Positions 25,534 to 34,911 of a DNA stretch of 62,386 nucleotides are shown here, piece after piece; position 1 is the stretch's first letter, and each line of letters begins with the position of its first letter. Origin of the DNA: Novosphingobium sp. (GTDB lineage: Bacteria > Pseudomonadota > Alphaproteobacteria > Sphingomonadales > Sphingomonadaceae); the NCBI RefSeq assembly GCF_030696665.1, contig NZ_JAUYRV010000007.1, positions 1-62,386 on the forward strand. The letters run 5' to 3'. The notes under the pieces were generated by a model. That model worked only from the letters and a program-made list of their open reading frames with translations, was not told where the DNA came from and did no database searches. The position numbers and the translations under genes are program-made.

Positions 25534-26528
25534 GCGATTTCGGACTCCCCAAGCGCAGGGGCCAACCGATCAAGGAAATCGTCGATGGTGCGGATCACCT
25601 TGTCACGCACAGCATCGACCTCGCGCAGCAGTTCGTGCCGCGCTTCCCGCCCCCAGACGGTCAATTGCGCGCGCGGCAGACGGCGCGCCGCCTTTTCAAT
25701 GGCGCGCGACGAGACCAGACCATCGTACCTGGCAGAAAGTAGCAGCACAGGCTGTTCAACGCGCTCAAGCATCCCCGGTGCATCGAGCACCAGCATCGAA
25801 GCGTAAGCCCGCTCGACCCAGCGCCACGATCCCGGCCCCAGCCCAAGGAACGGGCGCGCCGCCTTCCAGTGCGCCTCGTCGGCATAGCGGGCCTCGTCAT
25901 GAGTCAGCAGCGTATTGCGCGCGGCCAACGTGGTCCCCGGCTTTTCACTGATCTTCCATGCGGTGCGTTCGGGATCGCCGAATCGGCACATCGCTTCGGC
26001 CACCTTGTGCAGCACCCGATTCGGCCCCGGCGTGAGGAAGCCGAGCATTGGCGCGCTCAAAACCACGGCAACAGGGTTAATTCTTTTTTCCGCGACACTA
26101 CGCAGAACCAGATGCCCGCCCATCGAATGGCCGACGATGACATGGGGTCCGGGGGTGGACTTCACCCAGTCTGACCAGAACCCCGCGAGGTCATCAACCC
26201 ACACCGAAAAGTCGCTGACATGGCCGGTATTGGGGTTAGCGGTCAGTCTACCGGAACCTGCTTGCCCACGCCAGTCCAGCGCGGTTACGCGCCAGCCCTG
26301 ACCGTGCCAGTAATCCAGTGATTCCAGATACTTTTCATAGAAATCACCCCGCCCCGGCAAGAACAGCAACGAACCGCGCGGGCCATCGCCATCCAGCTCT
26401 CCGGGGTGCCCCGGCCAATCGATCCGCCGGATCGCCGCGCCATCGGCTGCATGCCAGAGCGCCTCTGTTGCAGCAGGCGGAATCGCCCGGCGATCAATGT
26501 GTCCTGCCGTATTGCTATCGAATCCCAA
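25530..26528 (-). CDS. Alpha/beta hydrolase, lysophospholipase-like
   Basis: About 332 residues. The nucleophile elbow is VGHSMGGHLV (GHSMGG), with FLPGRGDFYEKYLESLDYW near the N-terminus and a late acid/His region (LLLSARYDGLVSS, EARHELLREVD). This is the pattern of monoacylglycerol lipase and lysophospholipase L2. TTG 26528 is preferred as start because AGGAG lies 7 bases upstream; a TTG at 26546 has none. The oxidoreductase gene follows with a 4-base overlap. It is divergent from cpaA. Confidence 0.82.
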   Translation of the reverse strand: MGFDSNTAGHIDRRAIPPAATEALWHAADGAAIRRIDWPGHPGELDGDGPRGSLLFLPGRGDFYEKYLESLDYWHGQGWRVTALDWRGQAGSGRLTANPNTGHVSDFSVWVDDLAGFWSDWVKSTPGPHVIVGHSMGGHLVLRSVAEKRINPVAVVLSAPMLGFLTPGPNRVLHKVAEAMCRFGDPERTAWKISEKPGTTLAARNTLLTHDEARYADEAHWKAARPFLGLGPGSWRWVERAYASMLVLDAPGMLERVEQPVLLLSARYDGLVSSRAIEKAARRLPRAQLTVWGREARHELLREVDAVRDKVIRTIDDFLDRLAPALGESEIA

Positions 26529-26591
26529 GCGCCGTCTCCTGCGCAAATCCGCGCCAAGGTTTGGTTACCGTTTGGTAAGTGATTGTCCCGT

Positions 26592-27092
26592 ATGCCCAGA
26601 AGCATGCAGGGGAACTTCATCGTTTACGGACTGGTCGGGGCCTTGGCAATCGCGCTGCTGGTTGCCGCCTTCACCGATATCCGCCGCCGCCAGATCGACA
26701 ACTGGCTGACCGCCGCGATTGCGCTTGGCGCGCCCATCTATTGGTGGGCGGCCGGTCTTTCGCTGTGGCCGGACGTTGCGATGATGGTGGGCGTGGCCCT
26801 TCTGGCCTTTGTGGTTCTGGCAGGATTGTTCGCGCTGAAGCTGATGGGTGGCGGCGATGTGAAGCTGCTGACCGCGCTGGCCTTGTGGCTGGCCCCGATG
26901 AGCTTTGTGAAGCTGCTCGTCATCATGTCGCTGATCGGCGGCGTGCTCACCATTCTGATGGCGATGTGGCACTTCATGGTGACACGCCGCCGCGATGCAA
27001 AGATCCCTTACGGCGTCGCCATCGCCGCTGCGGGCCTGATCACGCTGGCTCCCATGCTGGAGGCCGGATGGCGTTCGGTTACAGGCGCATGA
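26592..27092 (+). CDS. cpaA: Prepilin peptidase of the Tad/Flp pilus
   Basis: About 166 residues, an A24-family aspartic protease in the inner membrane that cleaves Flp-type prepilins. Both catalytic Asp motifs are present: FTDIRRRQIDN and GGGDVKLL. About five hydrophobic segments are seen. The short form, without the N-methylation domain, is normal for CpaA/TadV. ATG 26592 or 26604 may be the start; a TTG at 26583 is less likely. It is the first gene of the cpa-tad locus. No pilin gene is next to it. Confidence 0.88.
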   Translation: MPRSMQGNFIVYGLVGALAIALLVAAFTDIRRRQIDNWLTAAIALGAPIYWWAAGLSLWPDVAMMVGVALLAFVVLAGLFALKLMGGGDVKLLTALALWLAPMSFVKLLVIMSLIGGVLTILMAMWHFMVTRRRDAKIPYGVAIAAAGLITLAPMLEAGWRSVTGA

Positions 27093-27165
27093 ACGCAATA
27101 TCACAAATCTTAACCATTTTGCCCGAGACATGCGGGCGGGACTTTAACGGGCGGGACAAGTAGTC

Positions 27166-28179
27166 ATGGACAAGAGGAAGCTGATGCTGCTGGTGGGGGC
27201 GCTGATCGTCGCGATCGGCACGGCCTTCGCGGCCAGGAGCCTTTTCGCCGGCGCAGGGTCGCCTCAGGCAGAAGCTGCGGCCAAGGTGCCGATGGGGGCC
27301 AAAGTCCTCGTCGCCCAGCGCGCGCTGCCAATCGGCACGATCATCACGGCCGATTCCATCAACTTCCAGCCCTGGCCCAAAGACATGGTGCAGGACGCCT
27401 ACTTCCTTGAAGGCGAGGCAGACCTGCAAAAGCTGCTCGGCACCGTGGTGCGCAACCCGATCACGGCAGGCGAACCGGTGACCAAAGGCAACCTCGTCTC
27501 CCCCGGTGACCGTGGCTTCCTTGCCGCAGCACTCGGCGCTGGCATGCGTGCCGTGACGATCCCGGTTTCTGCGCGCACCGGCGTTGCCGGCTTCGTCTTC
27601 CCGGGCGATCACATCGACCTCGTGCTGACCCAGACCGTCAAGAGCCAGGGCGATGGCCTGCCGCTCAAGGCCTCTGAAACCTTTATCAAGAACCTGCGTG
27701 TACTCGCGACCGACCAGTCGGCTGAACAGGTCATGGTTGAAGGCAAGACCCGCGTCCGCACCTTCAGCACCGTAACGCTGGAAGTGACGCCGAAGATGGC
27801 CGAGCAAATCGCGGTTTCGCAGACCATCGGCACGATCAGCCTCTCGTTGCGCTCGCTGGCCGACAATTCGGCGGAGCTGGAACAGGCACTGGCTTCAGGC
27901 GACATCAAGATCCCTGCTGGCGCCACCAAGCAGCAGGAAGAAGCGCTGCTGAAGCAGGCGATGAGCCGTCCGCTCGAATCCGCCAAGTCCAGCTTCTCGA
28001 CCGGTGCCGATGTTTCGCGCTTCCAGCGCTCGACCGCACCCGTGGCGAAGGCTCCTTCGGGCGGCGGATCTTACGAAGGTCCACGGTCGAGCGGAAATGC
28101 CGCTCCGGTCAAGACCGGTCCGGTGGTGCGGGTAACGCGCGGTGACAAGACCGAAGACGTCTCGCTGGGGGGTAACTGA
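27166..28179 (+). CDS. cpaB: Flp pilus assembly protein CpaB (RcpC)
   Basis: 337 residues. An N-terminal membrane anchor (KLMLLVGALIVAIGTAFAARSLF) is followed by a SAF domain (VLVAQRALPIGTIITADSIN) and the RcpC core (MRAVTIPVSARTGVAGFVFPGDHIDLVLT), which acts in the periplasm with the secretin. The C-terminal tail is rich in Ser, Gly and Lys. It starts 73 bases after cpaA with GGGACAAG as ribosome site. cpaC follows directly. Confidence 0.92.
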   Translation: MDKRKLMLLVGALIVAIGTAFAARSLFAGAGSPQAEAAAKVPMGAKVLVAQRALPIGTIITADSINFQPWPKDMVQDAYFLEGEADLQKLLGTVVRNPITAGEPVTKGNLVSPGDRGFLAAALGAGMRAVTIPVSARTGVAGFVFPGDHIDLVLTQTVKSQGDGLPLKASETFIKNLRVLATDQSAEQVMVEGKTRVRTFSTVTLEVTPKMAEQIAVSQTIGTISLSLRSLADNSAELEQALASGDIKIPAGATKQQEEALLKQAMSRPLESAKSSFSTGADVSRFQRSTAPVAKAPSGGGSYEGPRSSGNAAPVKTGPVVRVTRGDKTEDVSLGGN

Positions 28180-28223
28180 CCATGAGCGCGTCACGACTGA
28201 ACCCGACTTTGAAGGGCACACCC

Positions 28224-29804
28224 ATGAAACGCCGTCTTTCCACCACGCTTGTTTCGGCTGCGATGATCGCTACGCCGCTGGCACTGGTGCCGACCACCGC
28301 CACGCTTCATGCACAGAGCAGCACCAGCCCTGCGCGGACCGTCACAATCTCGATCGGACGTGGCGAACTGGTAACCGTTCCGGGCCGCATGGCCGACGTC
28401 TTCGTCGCCAACGACCAAATCGCCGATGTGCAGGTCAAATCGGCCAGCCAACTCTACGTGTTCGGCAAGGCCGGTGGCGAAACCACTGTCTATGCCAGCA
28501 ACGCTCAGGGAGCGGTGGTGTGGTCTGCCAACATCCGCGTCGGCAACAACCTCGACTCGATCGACCAGATGCTGCACCTCGCCATGCCCGAGGCACGCGT
28601 CAACGTGGCCACGATGAACGGCACGGTGCTGCTTACCGGCACAGTTGGCGCTCCTGAAGATGCTGCCGAGGCCGAGCGTCTGGTCAAGGCATTCGTCGGT
28701 GACAAGACCAATGTGATCAGCCGCCTGAAAATGGCAACGCCGCTGCAGGTCAGCCTGCACGTGAAGTTTGCAGAAGTCAGCCGCTCGCTGGTGCGCACCA
28801 TCGGCGTCAACCTGACGACGATTGATGGCACCGGCGGAATCAAGTTTGGCGTTGGTCAAGGCCGCGCTATCGGCAGTAACTTCACTACCGATCCGAACCT
28901 GCCGTTTGGCGTGGGCGCAGGCAACGGCTCCACCATCGGCTACACTATCGACCCCACGAAAATAACCGCGACCAATCCGACGGGCATTGTGGAAAAAGCT
29001 GGTAGTTCAGTAAGTTCGTTGGCTTCGGGCACCACGATTGCAGGCATGGGCAAGCTGCTCGGCCTTGATCTGCTGGGCGCGCTGGATGCGGGCGAGACGC
29101 TCGGTCTGGTCACAACCCTGTCCGAACCGAACCTCACAGCGATTTCGGGTGAGACGGCAGACTTTCTGGCAGGCGGCGAATATCCGATCCCCGTGTCGCA
29201 AGGGCTTGGCACGACGTCCATCGAATACAAGAAGTACGGCGTCAGCCTTGCCTACACGCCGACGGTTCTGGCCAATGGCCGCATCTCGATCCGCGTGCGT
29301 CCTGAAGTGTCGGAGCTTTCCAGCACCGGCGCGCTCAAACTGGATAGCATCGAAATCCCGGCTTTGACCGTGCGCCGTGCCGAAACCACGGTGGAGCTTG
29401 GCTCGGGCCAGTCGTTCATGATCGCGGGGCTGCTTAGCAACAGCGCGCAGAACACGCTGACCAAGATGCCCGGCGCGGGGGACATTCCGATCCTCGGGTC
29501 GCTGTTCCGTTCGACCAGCTATCGCAAGGGCGAGACCGAACTGGTGATCGTGGTGACGCCTTACCTCGTCAATCCGGTCAACGCCAATGACATCAAACTG
29601 CCGACCGACGGGTTCCAAAGCCCCAACGACCTTCAGCGCCTGCTTGGGCACATGGATCAGGACGGGGTGACGGGCGGTGACCGGCCAAAGCCTACCGAGA
29701 AGGAAGGCTCTGTCCAGTCCGGGCCAAAACTCGGCGCTCTTGATGCAGACCGCCGCAAGGACAAGCAGGTTGCCAGCGTGCAGCCCGGCTTCAGCGTCCA
29801 GTGA
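28224..29804 (+). CDS. cpaC: Flp pilus secretin CpaC (RcpA)
   Basis: About 526 residues. It begins with a signal peptide (MKRRLSTTLVSAAMIATPLA) and then has a pilus-secretin N-domain (TVTISIGRGELVTVPGRMADVFVANDQIADVQV) and a BON-like part. The C-terminal secretin domain has VTTLSEPNLTAISGETADFL and the closing VELGSGQSFMIAGLL, IPILGSLFRSTSYRKGETELVIVVTPYLV. It forms the outer-membrane pore of the Tad system. ATG 28224 is preferred (AAGGG upstream and start of the signal peptide). ATG 28182 adds 14 residues. Confidence 0.93.
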   Translation: MKRRLSTTLVSAAMIATPLALVPTTATLHAQSSTSPARTVTISIGRGELVTVPGRMADVFVANDQIADVQVKSASQLYVFGKAGGETTVYASNAQGAVVWSANIRVGNNLDSIDQMLHLAMPEARVNVATMNGTVLLTGTVGAPEDAAEAERLVKAFVGDKTNVISRLKMATPLQVSLHVKFAEVSRSLVRTIGVNLTTIDGTGGIKFGVGQGRAIGSNFTTDPNLPFGVGAGNGSTIGYTIDPTKITATNPTGIVEKAGSSVSSLASGTTIAGMGKLLGLDLLGALDAGETLGLVTTLSEPNLTAISGETADFLAGGEYPIPVSQGLGTTSIEYKKYGVSLAYTPTVLANGRISIRVRPEVSELSSTGALKLDSIEIPALTVRRAETTVELGSGQSFMIAGLLSNSAQNTLTKMPGAGDIPILGSLFRSTSYRKGETELVIVVTPYLVNPVNANDIKLPTDGFQSPNDLQRLLGHMDQDGVTGGDRPKPTEKEGSVQSGPKLGALDADRRKDKQVASVQPGFSVQ

Positions 29805-29818
29805 GAAAGGGACCAGTC

Positions 29819-30478
29819 ATGCGTAACACTCTCAATCGCGGCACCACCGCAGCGCTCGCCCTCTCGCTTGCCGTGACGCTTTCAGCCTGCTCGGCGAACA
29901 CGCCTGAAAACCGCATGCTGAACTCGGTCCACCAGCCGGTGGTAGAGCGTGACCGCTTTGTTTTCGACATCGAAACCCTGCCCGGCGGCGGTCTTTCGGT
30001 AACCGAACAGCGCCGCCTCGCAGGCTGGTTCGAAAGCCTCGGTCTGAAGTATGGCGACAAGATCGCACTCGATGATCCGCTCCAGTCCAAAGCCACCGTG
30101 GCGTCGATTGACGCTGTGGCCGGACGCTGGGGGATGTACGTCGATGGCCCCGCACCGATGACGCCGGGCTATGTCTCGGCAGGCGGTGCGCGCATTGTCG
30201 TGACCCGTGCCAAGGCTTCGGTCCCCGGATGCCCCGACTGGTCCGCAAAGTCCGATTTCTCGATGAGCAACAAGACCAGCACGAACTTTGGTTGCGCCAT
30301 CAACAGCAATCTTGCCGCGATGGTCGCCGACAAGGAACACCTCATCCAGGGCGCAGCCGGCACCGGCGAAACCGTGGTGATGAGTGGCACGAAGGCCATC
30401 GACAGCTACCGCGCAGCCAAGCCCACCGGCGAAGCTGGCCTGAAGAGCAACAACACCTCTAGCGCAGGAGGGAACTGA
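29819..30478 (+). CDS. cpaD: Flp pilus assembly lipoprotein CpaD
   Basis: 219 residues with a lipoprotein signal ending LSAC, so probably anchored in the outer membrane, where CpaD supports the secretin. The middle reads VVERDRFVFDIETLPGGGLSVTEQRRLAGWFESLG, typical of CpaD. The C-terminal half has the conserved GCPDWS and FGCAINSNLAAMVADKEHLI segments with two cysteines. ATG 29819 has AAAGGGA 7 bases upstream. It follows cpaC after 14 bases. Confidence 0.92.
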   Translation: MRNTLNRGTTAALALSLAVTLSACSANTPENRMLNSVHQPVVERDRFVFDIETLPGGGLSVTEQRRLAGWFESLGLKYGDKIALDDPLQSKATVASIDAVAGRWGMYVDGPAPMTPGYVSAGGARIVVTRAKASVPGCPDWSAKSDFSMSNKTSTNFGCAINSNLAAMVADKEHLIQGAAGTGETVVMSGTKAIDSYRAAKPTGEAGLKSNNTSSAGGN

Positions 30479-30481
30479 GCC

Positions 30482-31759
30482 ATGAGCCTCAAGAACTCAA
30501 CACGCGATGCCTTCGCCGCCTTCATGTGCGACGAAACCGCGCTGGACGTGCTCCGCTCGGTCGTGGTCGACATGGGCTGGGCACCGGAAAAGTGCCACCG
30601 TGGCGGCCTGCGCAACGCGATCCAGTCGCTTTCGATCACTGCCAGCCCGAACATCCTGATGGTCGATCTGTCGGAAAGCGGCGATCCGCTCAACGATATC
30701 AATGCGCTGGCCGAAGTGTGCGAGCCCGGCACGGTTGTCATCGCGGTGGGCCAGGTCAATGACGTGCGCCTCTATCGCGATCTGGTCGCTTCGGGCATCC
30801 AGGACTACCTGCTCAAGCCGCTCAACCCCGGCCAGATCCGCGATGCGATGGTGCAGGCGCAAACGATCTTTGCCGCGCCCAAAAGCCACGATCCGATGGG
30901 TGCGCGAAAGCACATCTCGATGGCCGTGGTCGGCACACGCGGCGGAGTTGGCGCGTCTACGCTGGCAACCTCGCTGGCGTGGCTGTTCAGCACCGAACAC
31001 AAGCTGCCCACCGCGCTGCTCGATCTCGACGTGCACTTCGGCACCGGCGCACTCACGCTCGATCTCGAGCCGGGACGCGGGCTGACCGATGCCATCGACA
31101 ATCCCAGCCGCATCGACGGGCTGTTCATCGAACGCGCGATGATCCGGGCGAACGACAATCTGGCAATCCTCTCGGCCGAAGCGCCAATCAATTCGCCGCT
31201 GATGACCGATGGCAGCGCCTTCGTGCAGCTGGAGGAGGAATTCCGGCAGGCGTTCGAGATGACCGTGATCGACATGCCACGCAACATGCTGATCAATTTC
31301 CCGCACCTGCTGGCTGATGTGAACGTGGTGGTGCTGGCCACCGAACTGACGCTTTCGGGCGCGCGCGATGCGATCCGCCTGCTGTCATGGCTCAAGAGCA
31401 ACGCAGCGCATGCCCGTCCGATTATCGTTGCCAACAAGGTTCAGGCCGGGGCGAACGAGATCAGCAAGGCCGACTTCGAAGCCTCGATCGAACGCAAGAT
31501 CAACTTCATGGTGCCCTACGACATCAAGGGTGCCTCGAACGCGGCCAAACTGGGCCAGACATTCGTTGCGGCCAACCGCGCGTCGAAGGCCGGTGGCCTG
31601 CTGCGCGACATCGCACACGCAGTGATCGGTTCGGTTGACGATGACGGCAGCACAACTGCGGATGCGGGCATTGATACACGCAAGGCTTCACTGCTGGGCA
31701 AGTTCGATCTGAAGAAGATGCTGGCCAAACCGAAGGCCAAAACAAAAGCCAACGCCTGA
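30482..31759 (+). CDS. cpaE: Pilus assembly ATPase-like protein CpaE
   Basis: 425 residues. The N-terminal domain is receiver-like without a clear phosphorylation site (VIAVGQVNDVRLYRDLVASGIQDYLLKPL). The C-terminal domain is of the MinD/ParA type: GTRGGVGASTLATSLAWLF is the deviant Walker A usual for CpaE, then LLDLDVHFGTGALTLDL. CpaE places the pilus machinery at the cell pole. The ribosome site is GGAGGGAA. cpaF would normally follow; instead tadB does, 66 bases later. Confidence 0.93.
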   Translation: MSLKNSTRDAFAAFMCDETALDVLRSVVVDMGWAPEKCHRGGLRNAIQSLSITASPNILMVDLSESGDPLNDINALAEVCEPGTVVIAVGQVNDVRLYRDLVASGIQDYLLKPLNPGQIRDAMVQAQTIFAAPKSHDPMGARKHISMAVVGTRGGVGASTLATSLAWLFSTEHKLPTALLDLDVHFGTGALTLDLEPGRGLTDAIDNPSRIDGLFIERAMIRANDNLAILSAEAPINSPLMTDGSAFVQLEEEFRQAFEMTVIDMPRNMLINFPHLLADVNVVVLATELTLSGARDAIRLLSWLKSNAAHARPIIVANKVQAGANEISKADFEASIERKINFMVPYDIKGASNAAKLGQTFVAANRASKAGGLLRDIAHAVIGSVDDDGSTTADAGIDTRKASLLGKFDLKKMLAKPKAKTKANA

Positions 31760-31825
31760 ACCTTTCCCTGAACGGGTAATGCAATTGGCGAAACAGACGT
31801 TTGAGATGACAGGAAGGCACCGGCA

Positions 31826-32800
31826 ATGACGAGCATTCTGCAGCTAGTGGTGATGGCAGTTGGCCTGATGCTGGCGATGGTGCTGGGCTATGCTGCCCTT
31901 GCCGGCCCATCCGCCTCGAAGGAGAGCGGACGGCGCCTGCAATCGGTGCGCTTCCGCCACTCCGACAAGGCCGTCGACAAGGTCGAAGCACAGTATCGCA
32001 AGACGGTTGCAAACCGCAAACCGGGCGCGATGAAGCTTGCCGGTTCCGGCTCGCGGCTGGAAGCGCTCGCACTGCGGCTGAAGCGCACAGGCAAGGGCTG
32101 GACCCTTTCGCAGTATCTCTATGTCAGCGGCGGCATTGCGCTGGGGATCACCGCGCTGGTCTATATAAAGAGCGGTGCGCCGCTGCTGGCGCTGGCGGCC
32201 GGGGTTCTGATCGGTGCCGGGCTTCCGCATCTGGTTGTTGGCATGGCCATCAGCAAACGTATCGACAACTTCGTCACGCGCCTTCCCGATGCGCTGGACC
32301 TGCTGGTGCGCGGCCTGCGCTCAGGCCTTCCGGTGACCGAAACGCTCGGCGTTGTCGCCAGCGAGTTGCCCGGCCCGGTGGGCGAGGAATTCAAGCTGGT
32401 GACAGACCGCATCAAAGTGGGCCGCACAATGGAAGATGCGCTGCAGGACACTGCAGACCGCCTCAACCTGCCCGAATTCAACTTCTTCTGCATCACGCTC
32501 GCCATCCAGCGCGAAACCGGCGGCAATCTGGCTGAAACGCTGGCAAACCTTTCGGACGTGCTGCGCAAACGCGCGCAGATGAAGCTGAAAATCAAGGCGA
32601 TGAGTTCTGAATCCAAGGCTTCGGCCTACATCGTCGGCTCGCTGCCGTTCATCGTTTTCGCGCTGATCTACACGATCAACCCCGAATATCTTGGCAAGTT
32701 CTTCATCGACGAACGTCTGATTATCGCAGGCGCAGGCGGGCTTACCTGGCTCGGCATCGGGGCCTTCATCATGGCCAAGATGGTCAGCTTCGAAATCTGA
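31826..32800 (+). CDS. tadB: Tad pilus inner-membrane platform protein TadB
   Basis: 324 residues of the type II secretion F-domain family. It has an N-terminal membrane helix, a cytosolic basic region, two central hydrophobic segments (YLYVSGGIALGITALVYI, PLLALAAGVLIGAGLP), the T2SF helices (RLPDALDLLVRGLRSGLPVTETL, CITLAIQRETGGNLAETLANLSDVLRKR), and a C-terminal pair of membrane helices. AGGAAGG lies about 8 bases before the ATG. It is paired with tadC. Confidence 0.93.
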   Translation: MTSILQLVVMAVGLMLAMVLGYAALAGPSASKESGRRLQSVRFRHSDKAVDKVEAQYRKTVANRKPGAMKLAGSGSRLEALALRLKRTGKGWTLSQYLYVSGGIALGITALVYIKSGAPLLALAAGVLIGAGLPHLVVGMAISKRIDNFVTRLPDALDLLVRGLRSGLPVTETLGVVASELPGPVGEEFKLVTDRIKVGRTMEDALQDTADRLNLPEFNFFCITLAIQRETGGNLAETLANLSDVLRKRAQMKLKIKAMSSESKASAYIVGSLPFIVFALIYTINPEYLGKFFIDERLIIAGAGGLTWLGIGAFIMAKMVSFEI

Positions 32801-32816
32801 GGAAAAGGGACAGGCC

Positions 32817-33821
32817 ATGATACAAAACCCGCCCGGACCGACACTCCTCGGCTTCGACGTTTACCTCCTCGGTTCGATCCTGATTGGCATTGCTGCCGCT
32901 GCGGTCCTGCTTGCCATCTACGCCGCGATCACCGTCCGCGATCCAATGGCCAAGCGCGTGAAGGCGCTCAACGAGCGGCGTGAGCAGCTCAAGGCCGGCA
33001 TTGTCACCAGCAGTGCGCGCAAGCGGACAAGCATCGTCCGCCGCAACCAGACGACCGACCAGATTCGCGGCTTCCTCGAATCCCTCAAGGTGCTGCAGGA
33101 CAGCCAGCTTTCGGTCGCGCAGCAGCGGCTGGCGCAGGCTGGCATCCGCAAGAAGGAATGGGCGGTTGCGATTATTCTGGGCCGCCTGATCGGCCCGATC
33201 GTGCTCGGCATCATTGGCGGACTCATGTTCTACATGTCCGACATGTTCCCCGAATGGACCCCGTTCAAGCGGTTCATGGGTTTTGCCGCATGCCTCATTC
33301 TGGGCTACAAAGCGCCTGACATCTTTGTCAAAAACCTCGTCAACAAACGCACCAACGAAATCCGCAAAGGCTTGCCCGATGCGCTCGACCTGTTGGTGAT
33401 CTGCGCCGAAGCTGGCCTTACCGTCGACGCCGCGTTCAACCGCGTGGCCCGCGAACTGGGCCGTGCCTACCCGGAACTGGGCGATGAATTCGCGCTGACC
33501 GCCATCGAACTGTCGTTCCTGACCGAACGCCGCAATGCCTTCGAAAACCTTGCCTATCGTGTCGATCTGGATTCGGTGAAAGGCGTGGTCACCACCATGA
33601 TCCAGACCGAACGCTATGGCACTCCGCTCGCATCTGCGTTGCGCGTACTGTCTGCCGAATTCCGCAACGAGCGCATGATGCGTGCCGAGGAAAAGGCCGC
33701 GCGTCTGCCAGCGATCATGACGATCCCGCTGATTCTGTTCATCCTGCCCGTGCTGTTCATCGTAATTCTCGGTCCGGCATCCTGCTCGATCAGCGACAGC
33801 CTGATCAACAAGAAGCCCTGA
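32817..33821 (+). CDS. tadC: Tad pilus inner-membrane platform protein TadC
   Basis: 334 residues, paralogous to TadB. The F-domain reads LPDALDLLVICAEAGLTVDAAFNRVARELG and TMIQTERYGTPLASALRVLSAEFRNERMMRAEEKAARLPAIMTIPLILFILP. There are membrane helices at the N-terminus (LLGSILIGIAAAAVLLAIYAA), the middle and the C-terminus. It begins 16 bases after tadB, with AAAAGGGACAG as ribosome site. It is the last gene of the locus, followed by a terminator. Confidence 0.93.
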   Translation: MIQNPPGPTLLGFDVYLLGSILIGIAAAAVLLAIYAAITVRDPMAKRVKALNERREQLKAGIVTSSARKRTSIVRRNQTTDQIRGFLESLKVLQDSQLSVAQQRLAQAGIRKKEWAVAIILGRLIGPIVLGIIGGLMFYMSDMFPEWTPFKRFMGFAACLILGYKAPDIFVKNLVNKRTNEIRKGLPDALDLLVICAEAGLTVDAAFNRVARELGRAYPELGDEFALTAIELSFLTERRNAFENLAYRVDLDSVKGVVTTMIQTERYGTPLASALRVLSAEFRNERMMRAEEKAARLPAIMTIPLILFILPVLFIVILGPASCSISDSLINKKP

Positions 33822-33847
33822 TCGCGAGCAGGCACGATCCGCAAAAG

Positions 33848-33884
33848 AAAAACCCCGCAAGGCCAGCGCCTTGCGGGGTTTTTC
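33848..33884. terminator. Bidirectional intrinsic terminator after tadC
   Basis: An 11-bp perfect stem (CCCCGCAAGGC, 33853-33863, with GCCTTGCGGGG, 33868-33878) and a 4-base loop, flanked by A-run on the left and T-run on the right. It ends the cpa-tad transcript and, on the minus strand, the fumarylacetoacetase transcript. Confidence 0.93.
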
Positions 33885-33903
33885 AATTACCTTCAACTAG
33901 GTG

Positions 33904-34911
33904 TCAGCCAGCTACGACCGCGTGGTCAATCGCCCCGAAAATGCTGCGCCCCTTGGCATCGCGCATTTCAATCCGCACCGTGTCTCCGGCCTTCAGGAAC
34001 GGCGTGGCAGGCGCGCCCGCTGCAATCGTTTCGACCATCCGCTGTTCGGCAATGCAGGCGTAGCCGCGCCCGCCCTGCCCCGCCGGACGGCCCGGTGAGC
34101 CATCCGGATCGCGGTTCGATACCGTGCCAGACCCGATCAGCGAGCCTGCGCCAAGGCTGCGGGTCTTGGCCAGATGGGCGATCAGCACGCCGAAATCGAA
34201 CGTGCATTCCTCGCCCGCCTCGATCCGGCCAAACGCTTCGCCGTTAAGGTCCACCATCAACGTCCGCGACAGCTTGCCGCCGCCCCAGGCGTCGCCCAAG
34301 GCATCGGGCGTGACAAACACAGGTGAGAAATGGCTGGCCGGCTTCGATTGCACAAAGCCGAAGCCTTTGGCCAGTTCGCCGGGAATGAGGTTGCGTAGCG
34401 ACACGTCGTTTACCAGCCCGACCAACCGGATATGGCGCAGTGCCTGCTCGGCAGAAACGCCTTGCGGCACGTCGCCCGTCACCACCACGATCTCCGCCTC
34501 GAAATCGCAGCCCCACGCCTCATCCGCCAGCCGGATCGGATCGCGCGCGCCGCGCAGATCGTCGCTGCCGCCCTGATACATCAGCGGATCGGTCCAGAAG
34601 CTTTCGGGCAATTCCGCCCCGCGCGCCTTGCGCACCAGTTCAACGTGATTGACGTAAGCGCTGCCATCAACCCACTGAAAGGCACGTGGCAGCGGGGCAC
34701 AGGCCTCACGTTCGTGGAAGCGTTTGCGCGGAATTGCACCATGCGCCAGTTCGATGCCCAGCGCCTCGATCAGCGGATAGAACCGGTCCCAATCGTCCAG
34801 CAGCGCCTGCAGCGTCGGCACGATATGATCGGCGTCGGCATACCATGCCAGATCATCGGAAACGACGATCAGCCGCCCATCCCGCCCCTGTGGCAGCGAA
34901 GCCAGCTTCAC
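33904..34911 (-). CDS. Fumarylacetoacetate hydrolase family protein
   Basis: 335 residues. FAH-fold features include WGCDFEAEIVVVTGDVPQGV (metal-ligand Glu and Asp), LVGLVNDVSLRNLIPGELAKGFGFVQSKPASHFSPVFVTPDAL, and LGAGSLIGSGTVSNRDPDGS. The last strings strongly resemble true fumarylacetoacetases, the last enzyme of tyrosine/homogentisate breakdown. No hmgA or maiA is in the window, so the pathway is inferred. Its ATG overlaps the stop of the upstream MarR gene by 4 bases. Confidence 0.85.
   Translation of the reverse strand: MKLASLPQGRDGRLIVVSDDLAWYADADHIVPTLQALLDDWDRFYPLIEALGIELAHGAIPRKRFHEREACAPLPRAFQWVDGSAYVNHVELVRKARGAELPESFWTDPLMYQGGSDDLRGARDPIRLADEAWGCDFEAEIVVVTGDVPQGVSAEQALRHIRLVGLVNDVSLRNLIPGELAKGFGFVQSKPASHFSPVFVTPDALGDAWGGGKLSRTLMVDLNGEAFGRIEAGEECTFDFGVLIAHLAKTRSLGAGSLIGSGTVSNRDPDGSPGRPAGQGGRGYACIAEQRMVETIAAGAPATPFLKAGDTVRIEMRDAKGRSIFGAIDHAVVAG

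Noticed and set aside
31779..31829. Sixteen-codon frame before tadB as a pilin or remnant of cpaF
   Set aside because: It lacks a pilin signal (GATAIEYGL) and any CpaF motif. The ATGA overlap may be chance.
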